From positions 124,001 through 188,000 of the forward strand of contig QNQO01000640.1 in NCBI GenBank assembly GCA_003290165.1: DNA of 64,000 bases, given 5' to 3'. The translations under genes and the position numbers were made by a program. The notes below the pieces were generated by a model. It saw only the letters and a list, made by a program, of their open reading frames with translations. It was not told the DNA's origin and did no database searches. Below, piece after piece: positions 1-10,148 of this stretch. Positions within the stretch are counted from its first letter, which is position 1. Every line of letters starts with the position of its first letter. The DNA comes from Berberis thunbergii. Lineage: Eukaryota; Streptophyta; Magnoliopsida; Ranunculales; Berberidaceae.

Positions 1-25
1 TATCGCAAATAATATAATATCAACT

Positions 26-1194
26 TTACTGGAGGAGGATGAAGGCCACGGCCAAGACATAACCAATTATGACAAGTAAGATAACAATTCTAAGGGCGTA
101 TTTAAGCTTCTTGATACTCCTTGATGACTTTGGGCTAATGATGCAGATTATCAGTACAATGATTGCAGCAGTCAAGGAAGACACGCCGAAGAAAAGGTTA
201 CTGGCAAAGTGCATACACTTTAGAAGATGATTGGGTATAGTCTTTCCACCCACTTGCAAGAATGCAAAATTTCCAGCAATTCCAACACCCACAACTCCAG
301 TTGCAACACTTTTCATTTTCTCTAATATCCGGGGATCTTCAGATTCTTCAGACATGTTAGAGTCATATTTCAGCAAATCTCCCTGCCATCAGAACATATG
401 GTTCATACATGTATGTAACAAATGGACATACCCCGAGGACATTTAAATGACATTGAAACATACAAAATAAATTGGTTAGCCTATGCACATACCATATGTG
501 GTGTCGGATTATCATCCTCAATAGCTACAATGTGATTACCATTTAGGGGAACCTTTATCGAAGTACAAAAAAAAATATGAATAAGATCAATGTTTTATTC
601 TCAGGCAATGTCATCACTAAATTAATATTGCTTGTTTAGCAATGAGATACATAAAACTAAATGCAGGCATTTACCCCTACCTCTTTTATAACTTGTGATG
701 CATTATCCGAAGGCAATAGGTTCACAATTGTGTGAGAGCACTCTTCTGAAACAACAATATGAAATATAAATTCATAAGATTTACTGTTTTTTTTAGGAAG
801 AAATTTTTTTCCTATTGAATTTGAGCCCACTGTTAGAAAACTATTTCCCTAGCTCATACACATTTATGTTTCATTTTAACTTTAGGTCTAATTACAAACA
901 CTAAGAAGAATTGAACATTTTTCAAAAAAGAAAATAAAAACAATCAAATTTGCATAATGAAGGCAGATAAAAATCCAAACAAAATAACAACATAATCAGG
1001 TCCGCCTCTTGAGTATTTACAATGGTCTCATGTCATTGTTAAGAATTTTAAATTTCTTATAAGGATAAGATTATCATCATCTACAACAAGATTTTTGTTA
1101 ATTAATTTATTAATGGGTAAAGAATAATTGAAACTTAAATTTCAATGTCAATGAACATACGAGAATCTGTGAGCAGAGTTTTGGGTGAAGACAT
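26..1194 (-). CDS. Small two-transmembrane protein, copy A (intact)
   Basis: This is a four-exon gene model of about 171 residues. Coding exons lie at 1161-1194 (ATG, beginning MSSPKTLLTDS), 681-745, 493-552 and 26-382, and all introns read GT...AG on the minus strand. Exon phases join without a break: 34, 65, 60 and 357 nt. The N-terminal half is acidic and polar (PSDN, EDDN and EESEDP stretches). Two hydrophobic helices lie near residues 112-135 and 149-171, separated by a short basic loop (SSRSIKKLK), so the protein ends in a membrane hairpin. I do not recognise the family and assign no function. Exon limits come from aligning seven copies by eye: splice-site positions and exon ends recur in copies C, D, E and F. 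The stop codon (TAA) falls one residue earlier than in copies C, D and G. A second version of exon 1 lies upstream at 1607-1640. Expression cannot be judged from sequence. Confidence 0.6.
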
Positions 1195-1339
1195 CCCACT
1201 TGGTCTAATTAAATTGAATGGAAAAACAAAACACACACACATCACATCAGTAATTCAAAATTCTACAAGAAAAAACAAAGATTTGTTAATAAATGAAGTC
1301 AGCATGTATTTTTATTAGCCACTCATCCCTCTCCTCTTT

Positions 1340-1720
1340 CTTCTCTGCTAATTACAGCACTAAGAAGAGTTTGAACATTTTTCAAATAAAAAAAAAAAAT
1401 CAAATTTGCATACCAAAGGCAGATAAAAATCTAAACAAAATCTGGTTCGCTTCTTGAGTATTTACAATGGTCTCATGTCATTTTTAAAAATTTTTAATTT
1501 TCTTATAAAGATAAGATGATCATCATCTGCAACAAAAATTTTGTTAATTAATTTATTAATGGGTAAAGAATAATTGAAACTTAAATTTCAAAGTTAATGA
1601 ACATACCAGGATCTGTGAACGGAGTTTTGGGTGAAGACATGTCCATCTGATCTAATTAAATTGAAGGAAAAAACAAAACACACACACATATAAGCAATTC
1701 AAAATTCTACAAGGAAAGAC
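1340..1720 (-). repeat. Tandem duplicate of exon 1 and flanks, copy A
   Basis: This stretch repeats 860-1270 with small differences. It carries a second exon 1 (1607-1640) with its own ATG, reading MSSPKTPFTDP, and a GT donor. Copy F has only one exon 1, and it resembles this upstream version. Either exon could splice to exon 2 in the same phase, so the duplication gives two alternative starts. Confidence 0.6.
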
Positions 1721-1823
1721 ATAACAAAGATTTGCTAATAAATAAGTCTAGCATGTATTTTTATTATTCACATCTAATAAAACACAATAAAGGTCAATTG
1801 CGATATGCCATACAGAATAATAA

Positions 1824-2001
1824 AGAGCAGTTCTAAATGGCGAGGAAACCAGCGAGGGGAGTGAGGTAGAGAGAGGGGAACCGTTCATCCCCCTCGGGAT
1901 GTGCACCGTTGTTTTTTGTGCGCGCATCCCAAGGGGGAGTGAACGGTTCCCCCCTCTCCACCTCACTCCCCTCGCTGGTTTCCTCGCCATTTAGAATTTC
2001 T
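1824..2001. mobile_element. Long-hairpin MITE 1 (Mutator-like)
   Basis: The two halves are near-perfect reverse complements that fold into a stem of about 75 bp with a small loop around 1907-1920. Termini read TTCTAAATGGCGAGG. The flanks GAATAATAA (1815-1823) and GAATAGTAA (2002-2010) form a 9-bp target duplication with one mismatch. The corresponding place in the sister duplication (about 52430) lacks the element. No protein is encoded; the open frame across it is a by-product of the palindrome. Confidence 0.75.
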
Positions 2002-2811
2002 GAATAGTAAATAAGAGGTTACCTCATAATAAATCACTATTTCGGTTTGACCGCATGCCGATTGTTAGTTTAAAAATTGAATGTTTTATATCTCGGAGAA
2101 GATCAAAGGATCTAATTAAAATGATAAACCGCATCTTGAGAAAAATCTAACGATTATTAAAAAAAAAATACTCTTCTTCTTCCACAACCACTCATCCCTA
2201 TCCACTGATTGAATTCTCCGCCACCATCGTTGTCCTCCTCGCTCCATTTTTGAGCCCCACCTCCCTCTTCTCTCTCATTGTTTCAACATCCCCTTAGTCT
2301 CCACCAACACTACCATCTTCCCACATCCACTTCCCTCTTTCCCTCCCTGCGATTCACCACCGCCAGAACAATTTGAACCAACCAAACTGGTAATCGCCCC
2401 ATCCCAAAACGAATGGGACGGGTTTGTGGATGGCTATAAATATGTATCTACTGTGCGAGTCTAAACCGATGATAGTGTAGGCTGCAGTATATATGCATGT
2501 ATAACACAGATATATGCAGAAGATCAAGGTCACCTTTCGATGTAGTTAACCAAAAATGAATGAAATACTAATACTGCAGCATGTGGCAGCTCATGAAGAC
2601 ATCTAATTTCAATACGATCTTGGCGTTTTTGAAATCATTTTGAATGCATGTATCATAGACACTGACGCGTGAAGAAGTAGCAATAGAAACAGAGCAATTC
2701 ATTTTGCAATGCAACAAAAATATAGTTTAAAAACTTACGGATTCGATGTGTAAAGAGTGTAGAGTAAAGGATACTAAAAATGCAGAGAGATTGAAGCTTA
2801 ATCAGTTATAC

Positions 2812-2915
2812 CTGGGTTTGAGTTGAATCTATTCTAGGAAATTTTGCCACCAAACACAAGTTACAAATGAAGACTGTAGTTTCAAGTAGAGCTACGAGGA
2901 TGATAAATATATAGT
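2812..2915 (-). promoter_or_regulatory. Leader exon and TATA region of TM copy A
   Basis: On the minus strand a block rich in TTCAACTCAAACCCAG ends at a GT donor at 2811-2810. A conserved AG acceptor sits just before the exon-1 ATG in the family, so a leader exon with a long leader intron is likely. A TATATA-type box lies at about 2906-2915. The same arrangement recurs at 37921-38026 and 53252-53345. Transcription start is inferred, not seen. Confidence 0.4.
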
Positions 2916-2924
2916 TCTTCCAAG

Positions 2925-3420
2925 TAGGGGCTTAGTACTAATATCTATCTAAGGAGTCGAGGAGAAGACTGGGTTTAGTACTAATATCTAAGGAGTCGAG
3001 GAGTCCTTTGGAAAACCCAAAAAAACTAAGCCTCCCATAGCCGGACTCGTGGGCTCTACGCACAGTTTTCAGCCGTCGGATCTGATCCGGATTTCAAAAG
3101 AGAGTCAATCCCAATCCCTGTCGGTCAGACAATCCCTGCTAAAACAAACAATTTTTGAAATCTATCGATCTGAATCGTCGGATTTAAGTTGGGTAAAGCT
3201 TTCAACTTTTGATGAACGATCCCATAGAACGCGAGCAAGAAATGTGAAATGGCTATCGAGGATAAGTAATATATAAATAGTTCATCCAAGGGGCTCAGTA
3301 CTAATCTCTAGGACTTGGATGGTAAGCATAAGTGGAGTTAATGAAACTTGATAGGTAATGAAGCAAGAAATCCCAAATTAATATCTCCACATTACAACGC
3401 CCATCGCAACATAAAATCTC
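2925..3420. repeat. Short tandem repeat and unassigned flank
   Basis: The motif CTTAGTACTAATATCT followed by AAGGAGTCGAGGAG occurs twice between 2930 and 3005, with a third weaker copy near 3290. The rest, including an open frame at 3049-3276, resembles 54850-55060 but shows no protein I recognise. I treat it as non-coding flank of the TM duplication. Confidence 0.4.
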
Positions 3421-3507
3421 AAAAATTTCCATTACGGCTCTGCTTGGTATATGATAAAAGAATGTATATGTAAAATTTTATGATAATTATATAAACCTAG
3501 ATAAATT

Positions 3508-3725
3508 CTGCATAGCATTTGAAACACATGGTGTGTGAAATCAAAGGCTTTACTACAAGGGGAAAGCTTGAATATTCTAAATTCATCGCACCCGACCAGG
3601 TAAATGCAGTATTCATGGTATGGATAAGCAAATGTAAAATGAATGGAGATGCTTAACCTAACAAGGTCAGGTTCTTAGTCTATTTTATTTTTATCTACTA
3701 ATATAAAGTCACACAAATCTTTGGA
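3508..3725. repeat. YLS8 3' tail fused to its downstream flank
   Basis: About 36 bases (3508-3543) match the end of the YLS8/DIM1 transcript region at 11036-11072. They continue directly into sequence matching 12075-12290. In the YLS8 locus these two pieces are separated by about 1 kb containing the MYB fragment. The same fused form occurs at 53603-53820. Confidence 0.65.
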
Positions 3726-4072
3726 TCAATTACAGTAGTCAAAGGAAGACACACCGAATAAAAGGTTACTAGCAAAGTGCATACACTTTAGAAGATAATT
3801 GTGTATAGTCTTTCCACTCACTTGCAATAATGCAAAATTTTCACTTCCAACACTTTTCATTTTCTTTAATATCAGGGATCTTCATATTCTTCGAACATGT
3901 TAGAGTCATATTTCGACAAATTCCTCTACCATCAGAACATATGGTTCATACATGTATGTAACAAATGGACATTTAAATGACATTGTAACACACAACATAA
4001 AATGGTTAGCCTATGCACATACCATCCGTGGTGTCGAATTATCATCCTCAACAACTACAATGTGATCACCAT
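3726..4072 (-). pseudogene. TM family, truncated copy B
   Basis: Minus-strand homology covers the first part of exon 4 (about 3735-3931) and exon 3 (about 4020-4072). It stops inside the first membrane helix, so the second helix and stop are missing. A one-base deletion (TCAGGGATC instead of TCAGGGGATC) shifts the frame. The break point and the sequence beyond it are the same as in 53823-54045, so the truncation predates the larger duplication. Confidence 0.65.
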
Positions 4073-4132
4073 TTAATTTCCTACTATTTTCTTATCAATT
4101 TTTTTGATCGATTGAATTCTAAATTGATTTAG

Positions 4133-4308
4133 GGGGAATTCTAAATGTCGAGGAAACCAGCGAAGACAGCGACGTGGCGGGGTAGGAGCCGTCCACTCCG
4201 TTTGGAATGCATGCACAAAAAATGCGACACATATCCCAAACGGAGTGAACGACTCCCACCCTGCCACGACGTTGTCCTAGCCCGTTTCCTCGCTCTCTAG
4301 CCTCACTC
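4133..4308. mobile_element. Long-hairpin MITE 2 (Mutator-like)
   Basis: The element is an inverted repeat with ends AATTCTAAATGTCGAGG and a stem broken by a short loop near 4210-4225. Perfect 9-bp target duplications TTGATTTAG flank it at 4124-4132 and 4309-4317. The same locus without the element is present at 55358-55366, with a single TTGATTTAG, so the empty site is visible in this window. Confidence 0.85.
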
Positions 4309-4317
4309 TTGATTTAG

Positions 4318-5360
4318 AGAGTGACTTGCAATCCAGCAAGAGATTTTTCTTCAAAACTGTTTGACCTCACATCTTCAAGCTACCAAATCAAGATTCCTGC
4401 CCTTTTTTTTCCAAATCTTTTGTAGTGGGACAGTAAAAAGAATACGCGTGTTGACCATCAAAGGCAAAGGGAAAGGAAGTCGAATTCATTATCCATGAAT
4501 AAATTAATTAGCAAAAATCTTGTTGCAGATAATGATCTTCTTGTCATTATAAGAAAAAATTGAACACGACACGGTAAATTGTGTTGCTATTTTGTTACTT
4601 ATTTGTCTGAATGAAAATTTGATTACTTTTTTTTCTTTTTTTTAAAAAAAGAAAAGAGAACTATACTATCAATTAATTAGATTAATTTGAAATATAATCT
4701 CTTAATTCATAGGGGACTACTTGTGTGTAAGTTAAGTTTGATCAAAAAATGTTGTGACTCACTTATCATGGATTTCACATTTGATCAACAGTAAAAATTT
4801 AAATATCATGATATTGTACCAACTTAATTTTCACATAATAAATCTTTCAATGATTTAGTTTCAAATATATTATTCACGCCACATATCTATATAATTCTTA
4901 ATTTCAATTCAAAGAGTATGTTAATATACAATAAATAATATTTCTATAATCTAAAATTTACACATTTTAATATTATAGAATAGTATTTATTCTTATATAA
5001 ATAAAAAATAAACTGTTGAACATATATTAAAAGTAATATATAGAGTGAAAAACACTAGTAGATTAGTGATTGATCAAGTTTCCATGTAGCCAATGCAAAA
5101 ATATGGAAAGCGCTCAACAAGTCAAATGCGGATGTGTTCAATTCAAACACGTCCCCCATCACTAGTATACATGAACGTGTGAGTACACCAACTTCTATTC
5201 TCTGCAACTGGATTTCACTCTCAGCGTCTTTGTGACGAGCACAATGGAACATATTCCTTCCTCGTTGAGATAATTGGGTAGGTGTGTAATTTCGTGAAAA
5301 GAAATGAAAATGACCCCCCAGTGTGTAATATGTGTAAAGTGTAATGTGGGTTCGTGAAGA
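4318..5360. repeat. Duplicated non-coding flank
   Basis: This stretch matches 55366-55457 followed by 56285-56830, with the hAT-like insertion of the second copy removed. Its part at 4490-4730 also matches intron 1 of the TM family in the opposite orientation. No gene is seen in it; short open frames are AT-rich and unconserved. Confidence 0.5.
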
Positions 5361-5369
5361 GAAAATAAA

Positions 5370-6170
5370 ATATTATACTTTATTAAAATTTGAGCCCACT
5401 GTCAGACAACTATCTCCTTAGCTGACATATGTTTCATTCAAGCTAAGCTATGTCAGCGTTTCATTCAAGCATGTTTCATTCAACCTTTACGTCTAATTAT
5501 AAACACTATGAAAAATTGGATATTTTTTCGAAATTTTCAGTAGACCGGTCCTGATAAATCTAAGTTGATAGAATGTAAATGAGAAACCCGATCCTTGCAT
5601 ATCCTCTTTCTTATGTCGGATTAAACGTCTCATAAATTTACAACTAATTTATAAAATATTTAGGAAATTGTCAAGTTATATGCGTATGCTCATGTGGAAT
5701 AATGGATTATACCTCAAATTAATTGGAGGTAGTTTTAATAAAAGAAAAAGAAAAAAAATCAAATTTGCATACTGACGGCAGAAAAAAAATACAAATAAAA
5801 TAGCAACATAATCAATTTATTAATAAGTAAAGAAATTATTGAAACTTAAATTTCAAAGTTAATGAACGTACCAGAATCCGTGCCTAGAGTTTTGAGTGAA
5901 GACACGTGCACCTGGTCTAATTAAATTGAAGGGAAAAACAAAACAAAACACAAGCTTCGGCAAAAAGAAAAAAAAGCAATGACAATGACCAACCAAAATG
6001 GATGGTTATAAATATGTAACTATGGTGTGAGACTAAACCGATGATACAGTAGATTGTATGCATGTATAACACAGATAAATCTAGCGAGTTTCTATGCAGA
6101 AGTTCTAAAGGTCGTAAACATGTTATCTATATAGTTAACCAAATTAACATGAAAAGTCAAAACTGTAAAT
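5370..6170 (-). pseudogene. TM family 5' fragment, copy I
   Basis: Minus-strand homology covers intron 1, exon 1 (about 5870-5905) and part of the leader intron. The exon-1 initiation codon is changed from ATG to GTG, and exons 2 to 4 are absent. It ends near 6165, where unrelated sequence begins. It cannot encode the protein. Confidence 0.55.
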
Positions 6171-6179
6171 AATTGTATT

Positions 6180-6400
6180 GAAATATTATTGTATTGTATT
6201 GTTGTAATATCATTGATGAATACAAGCTTATAAAACTACTCTGACCTAACCTTGTAGAGATAAAAAAACCTAAGACTTCTATTCTATTTTGACTTTACTA
6301 ACTTATTATGTAACACTTTCCTATTCTGTAACATATGTAGACTTCTATTATTTAACACTCCCCCGACGCAGACAAAATATTCAGTTTGGAGAAAACTTTG
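6180..6400. mobile_element. Possible Ty1-copia LTR remnant
   Basis: The stretch has a run of TGTATTGTTGTAATATC with polyadenylation-like AT-rich sequence and ends in TAACACTCCCCCGACG. This resembles the 3' part of plant copia LTRs. No partner LTR or coding region is seen, so this is a weak call. Confidence 0.2.
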
Positions 6401-6404
6401 AAGT

Positions 6405-6615
6405 CTTATTTGGTGATGAAATCATTATTGTCGAGTCTGGATGATTCTTGTTCCTGTATGAAGAAATTTTGACTCAATTCGAGTCTTGGTATTGGTGATT
6501 CCTGTATGAAGAAATCATGACTCAATTCGAGTATTGGTATTGATGATTCTTGTATAAAGAAATCTTGGTATTGATGATTCCTGTATAAAGAAATCATGAC
6601 TCAATTCGAGTCAAC
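6405..6615. repeat. Minisatellite, unit about 45-60 bp
   Basis: Three to four imperfect units contain GATGATTCTTGT, TATGAAGAAATC and GACTCAATTCGAGT. The open frame on the minus strand (repeating FFIQES-type residues) reflects the tandem unit and is not evidence of a gene. A single collapsed unit with the same flank occurs at 57955-58025. Confidence 0.7.
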
Positions 6616-7150
6616 ACAAATTTTAAATGATTCGATTTAGTTGATGATAATGATGGCGGCCTCTTGTTGGCGATGATGATGGCATATCAGGATGATGGTT
6701 GATCCTTGTTGCAGGGAGGAGGTTGATCTCCTTTTTTATTGCTTTTGGTGAAAAAAGAGGCGTGAAGAAGTTTGTTCTTTTTTCTGGCTGATTGTGATCT
6801 CTTACTTGCCTGGCTGCGATCAAACTCTCATTGAAATGAAATGTCTATCACTAAGGTATTCTCCGTGTACGTCTTCAGCACTCAAATTGTTTGATAGGAG
6901 AAAAAATTTCAACTTTGGCCAGAAGTATTTAAGTCTTATGCAAAAATAAGTTTCAGTCAACCACCTTCTCCTCCCTCCTCCATGTGATATGTTAGATCAT
7001 TATATATGGATTCCAAATCAAATTCATTAAGTTTTGATCGGATAGTCAGTGGTTCGGTTCTTCTTTTAGATGCATTCAATTTAAATCCATACTACTGTTA
7101 GCAGAAAAACCAGTGACAACTTATTCAAAAACTTATATAGGTGGCTCCCA
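6616..7150. repeat. Repeat shared with the LINE insertion site
   Basis: 6940-7150 matches 58025-58078 plus 60457-60640, which flank the LINE. Here the junction CATGTGATATGTTAGATC (about 6980-6997) is uninterrupted, so this copy is the pre-insertion state. No gene is recognised at 6616-6940. Confidence 0.55.
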
Positions 7151-7153
7151 CTA

Positions 7154-7316
7154 GAGGTGGGCAAACGGGTTCAGGAGCCGAGGATCCAAACCAAATCGGA
7201 CCGTTTTACTCCAAACGGTTCGGTTTTGATTTTTAAAATTGTGAAACAATTCGGTTCGGTTCCGGTTCCTAATTTTTTTTCCAAACGGTTCGGTTCTGAT
7301 CCGATTATATATTCCC
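7154..7316. mobile_element. hAT-like transposon end
   Basis: It begins TAGAGGTGGGCAAACGGG, followed by repeated GGTTCGGTT blocks. These are typical of the ends of non-autonomous plant hAT elements. I did not find a matching inverted end, so the right boundary is unknown; the sequence GGGTTTGACCCG near 8318 may belong to it. Confidence 0.35.
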
Positions 7317-7396
7317 CTTAGTTTCTAACCCTAACTTCTCCTCTCATTTCTCCACAAGCAGGCAGCCATTCACCGACTCACAACACAAGCTTCGCC

Positions 7397-7864
7397 ATGG
7401 AAACCATTCATAGAGCTACCCAGGGTTCCACCGCTCCCCGGTGCCTTGTCCATGGAAGCCATGTCAAAAGTCTAACAAATCGGGTTTATTGTCGAGTTTC
7501 ATCATTCGAATCGACTCGATCAACAAGGCCAAAATGGATTCGACTAGCAAAAACAACTCACACAGACCAGTACCCTGAAGCAAATCAAATCTACTCGTCC
7601 CTCGCCGTCTCACACCATTCACCGAAACAACAACCAACAGTCACTGGTCGACCAGATTTGGATCTGATTTTTTTCAGAGAGAAAAGAAAGATCTGTCACA
7701 CTGATTTCGACGTCAAATACAAAACCCCAGATGGTAACAATCGACGATTTGCCCTGGGTTTCGACGAGGGTCTTTGCCCCGAGATGCCCACAGAGGAAGA
7801 AACTCATTGTGGTCAAGTCCATGTTCGCACTGAGTTTCAGCTCTCCGAGTCAGGTCCCTCCTGA
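7397..7864 (+). CDS. Unrecognised open reading frame, 155 aa
   Basis: The frame runs from ATG to TGA without interruption. It is polar, has no membrane segment and shows no motif I know. It lies between a hAT-like end and the YLS8 leader exon, and could be transposon cargo, a first exon ending before 7900, or chance. There is no second copy in the window to test conservation. The call is kept only because its base composition is less AT-rich than its surroundings. Confidence 0.18.
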   Translation: METIHRATQGSTAPRCLVHGSHVKSLTNRVYCRVSSFESTRSTRPKWIRLAKTTHTDQYPEANQIYSSLAVSHHSPKQQPTVTGRPDLDLIFFREKRKICHTDFDVKYKTPDGNNRRFALGFDEGLCPEMPTEEETHCGQVHVRTEFQLSESGPS

Positions 7865-8344
7865 CTCGCCCGATTCAGTATTGGATGTGTTAAACACTGA
7901 TGCTCTTGTTGGTTAGTTTTCTCTGTACAATTCATGTTTCGGGAACCGCCTTATTTGCAGGTTTTTGATCGATCAACCAAATGTGTTGTTATGTTGAATG
8001 AAATAGTATAACTTGTTGATTGATTTGATAGAATTGTGAAATGGGGTTGATTGTATAAAAACTCGATTTATTGTGACCAAGAGAATACACACACCGTATT
8101 TGTTTTTTAAATTTAGGATGTATTTGGTGGCACGTAATCTTATTCCACAAAAATCTATGATGGGATCACTTATCTTCAATGCAAACATTCACTACCATGA
8201 TCTAACTTTATGATGAATGGGGGGGAATAAACAATGTCCACAACTAAACCAAATAATGTATTCAGAGAAAGGACAGTGAACTGATCTGGGCCAGATTGGC
8301 CCAAAAGAAAATCCAATCGGGTTTGACCCGTTCGGGTCCGGGCG

Positions 8345-10140
8345 ATGTCAACGTTCCATCTTCTTATCATATTCCCCAAAACGCTTCACTTTCTCTCCTT
8401 AGGAACAAACAATCAACACAGGTAATTTCATATGTTATTTTTCGCAATTTAGGGTTTTGTAAGGTCGATTAGTTTACTCATATGTTGGATTCTTGATTCT
8501 ATGTACTTCAATTCTTGTTCAGGATCAGGACTCATTGGTTTGTATTAGGGGCATGTTTGATTTTTAAATTTCAATTCAATTTAGGGTTTGAATTTAGTGT
8601 AGGTACTTTATCATCATTGTTATTGTGATCATGAATGCAAACCCTGCAATTTCAATGAAGCTAATGTGGATTCCAGTTGATAAAGGAAGGAACGTGTTAG
8701 GAGAAGTGGGATTCTGAATTATTGATCAACACATCAAATTAATGTTAATAAGGGTTTTGCAAAAACATATCAAATTATGTGTTCACTCTATATACATCAA
8801 ATTATGTATATAGTTTTTATGAGTTGAAGTAACAATTTGTAGAGTTGTAGTTGTATAACCCTTTTCTGCAACAAAAGGTTTTTGGGTTTTTTTTTTGTTT
8901 ATGGTTTTAAATGAAGTTTGAGTTTTCTCGTTGATATGAGGAGTTTTAGACATCGAAAAGACGAAAGTTCAATGATTTCAATTCACCCTTAGCAAACTTG
9001 GAGACCCAAAGCATAGAAAGTACAAATAAAAGTGATTGAGATGATAAATCGTATACAATGAAGATGTTACTTCATATAAAACGCAGATCCATTTAAACCA
9101 ATATTTAAGAAGATGCGCTAAGCTCATGAAGATGATTGCAATTTTGGGAATCAAATCTCTTTCTGGAATGACTATAGGATTGGGAATTTTTCTTTCCATG
9201 TGGCCTTTTCCTTTGGTTACAACCTCTCTAACAGAAAAATAGGGATGGTCTCTGAGTTCTTCGATCCTTCTACCTCAAGCTTGGAACCTCTTTCGTAGAA
9301 GAAGATCTAATGAATCTGAGCTGATTCAAATTTGTAAGCTGCTTTACTTTCTTCCACACAAATTCCTCAACCATAATAGAGATTTCATTGAATGGGATTT
9401 TGTATACGAAGGTTTCTTGGTTGCCTGTCTTGATGCTTCAATGGTTTTCATCTCCTCATAACTCAGCCTCATTAACTATTTGTAGTTCGTTAAAACGTAT
9501 GGATGAGCAATGCAAGTCATGGGAACATATTCAATTGATAATCTGTGCAAAAAGGGTTTACATTACAATAATGTCCGCTGAATCTGTGATGACCACCAGG
9601 AGTTGATTGATCATTTCATCTTCATTGCTCTTCTGAGTGAATATTTTGTTACACTTATTTTGGAGTTAGCCATGACTAAAATTTGTATGATTGTATCTAT
9701 TCCTCCTCCCAGTCTTGTGTTGTACTGTTGTGTAACTTGTGTTCTAATGATTCTCATATAATTAAGCAAGTTGTGGGTTTTGCTAGAACTAGTGGTATGT
9801 GGAAATCGTATACTCTCTCTAGTAGTAGCCGATATGTTATATGTAATATAGATATCGTGATTGATTACCAACCGCCATACTTTTAATATATGCATTGGTT
9901 AATGAAATAATGTTAAAACTAATGAAACTAGTGATGTACTAATGCAATCCTATTCCTTCTCCATTTAGGTAGCAACATACATATTTCGTATTATATGGGT
10001 GTGATGGTTATTTAGTTACACAGTTTTATTTTTTCAATATTTGCTCTTCTAATCTTGAGTTTGAAGATATGTTTGCATGTTGTAATGGTATTTTTCAGAA
10101 CTTGTGAAATTTTAATGGGGTTTGTCTAGGTTTCTTGCAG
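8345..10140 (+). promoter_or_regulatory. YLS8/DIM1 leader exon and leader intron
   Basis: A CT-rich block (8350-8400) precedes CAACACAG followed by a GTAATTTC donor at 8422. The next strong acceptor, TTTCTTGCAG, ends at 10140, eight bases before the YLS8 ATG. This suggests a non-coding first exon near 8350-8421 and a leader intron of about 1.7 kb. The intron segment 8790-9895 is copied, in pieces, at 43060-43255 and 46138-46990. Short open frames in the intron are not supported. Confidence 0.45.
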
Positions 10141-10148
10141 AAGAAAAT

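Noticed and set aside
1748..1990. 80-residue open frame across MITE 1
   Set aside because: It consists of hairpin DNA read through; the same happens in every long palindrome here.
4073..4267. Open frame overlapping MITE 2
   Set aside because: It starts in the insertion and ends in TM intron sequence; no counterpart at the empty site.
6406..6597. Repetitive FFIQES-type protein
   Set aside because: A by-product of a minisatellite whose unit length is not kept in one frame.
7154..8345. Complete hAT element around the 155-aa frame
   Set aside because: Only one plausible terminus was found; no matching inverted end or 8-bp duplication.
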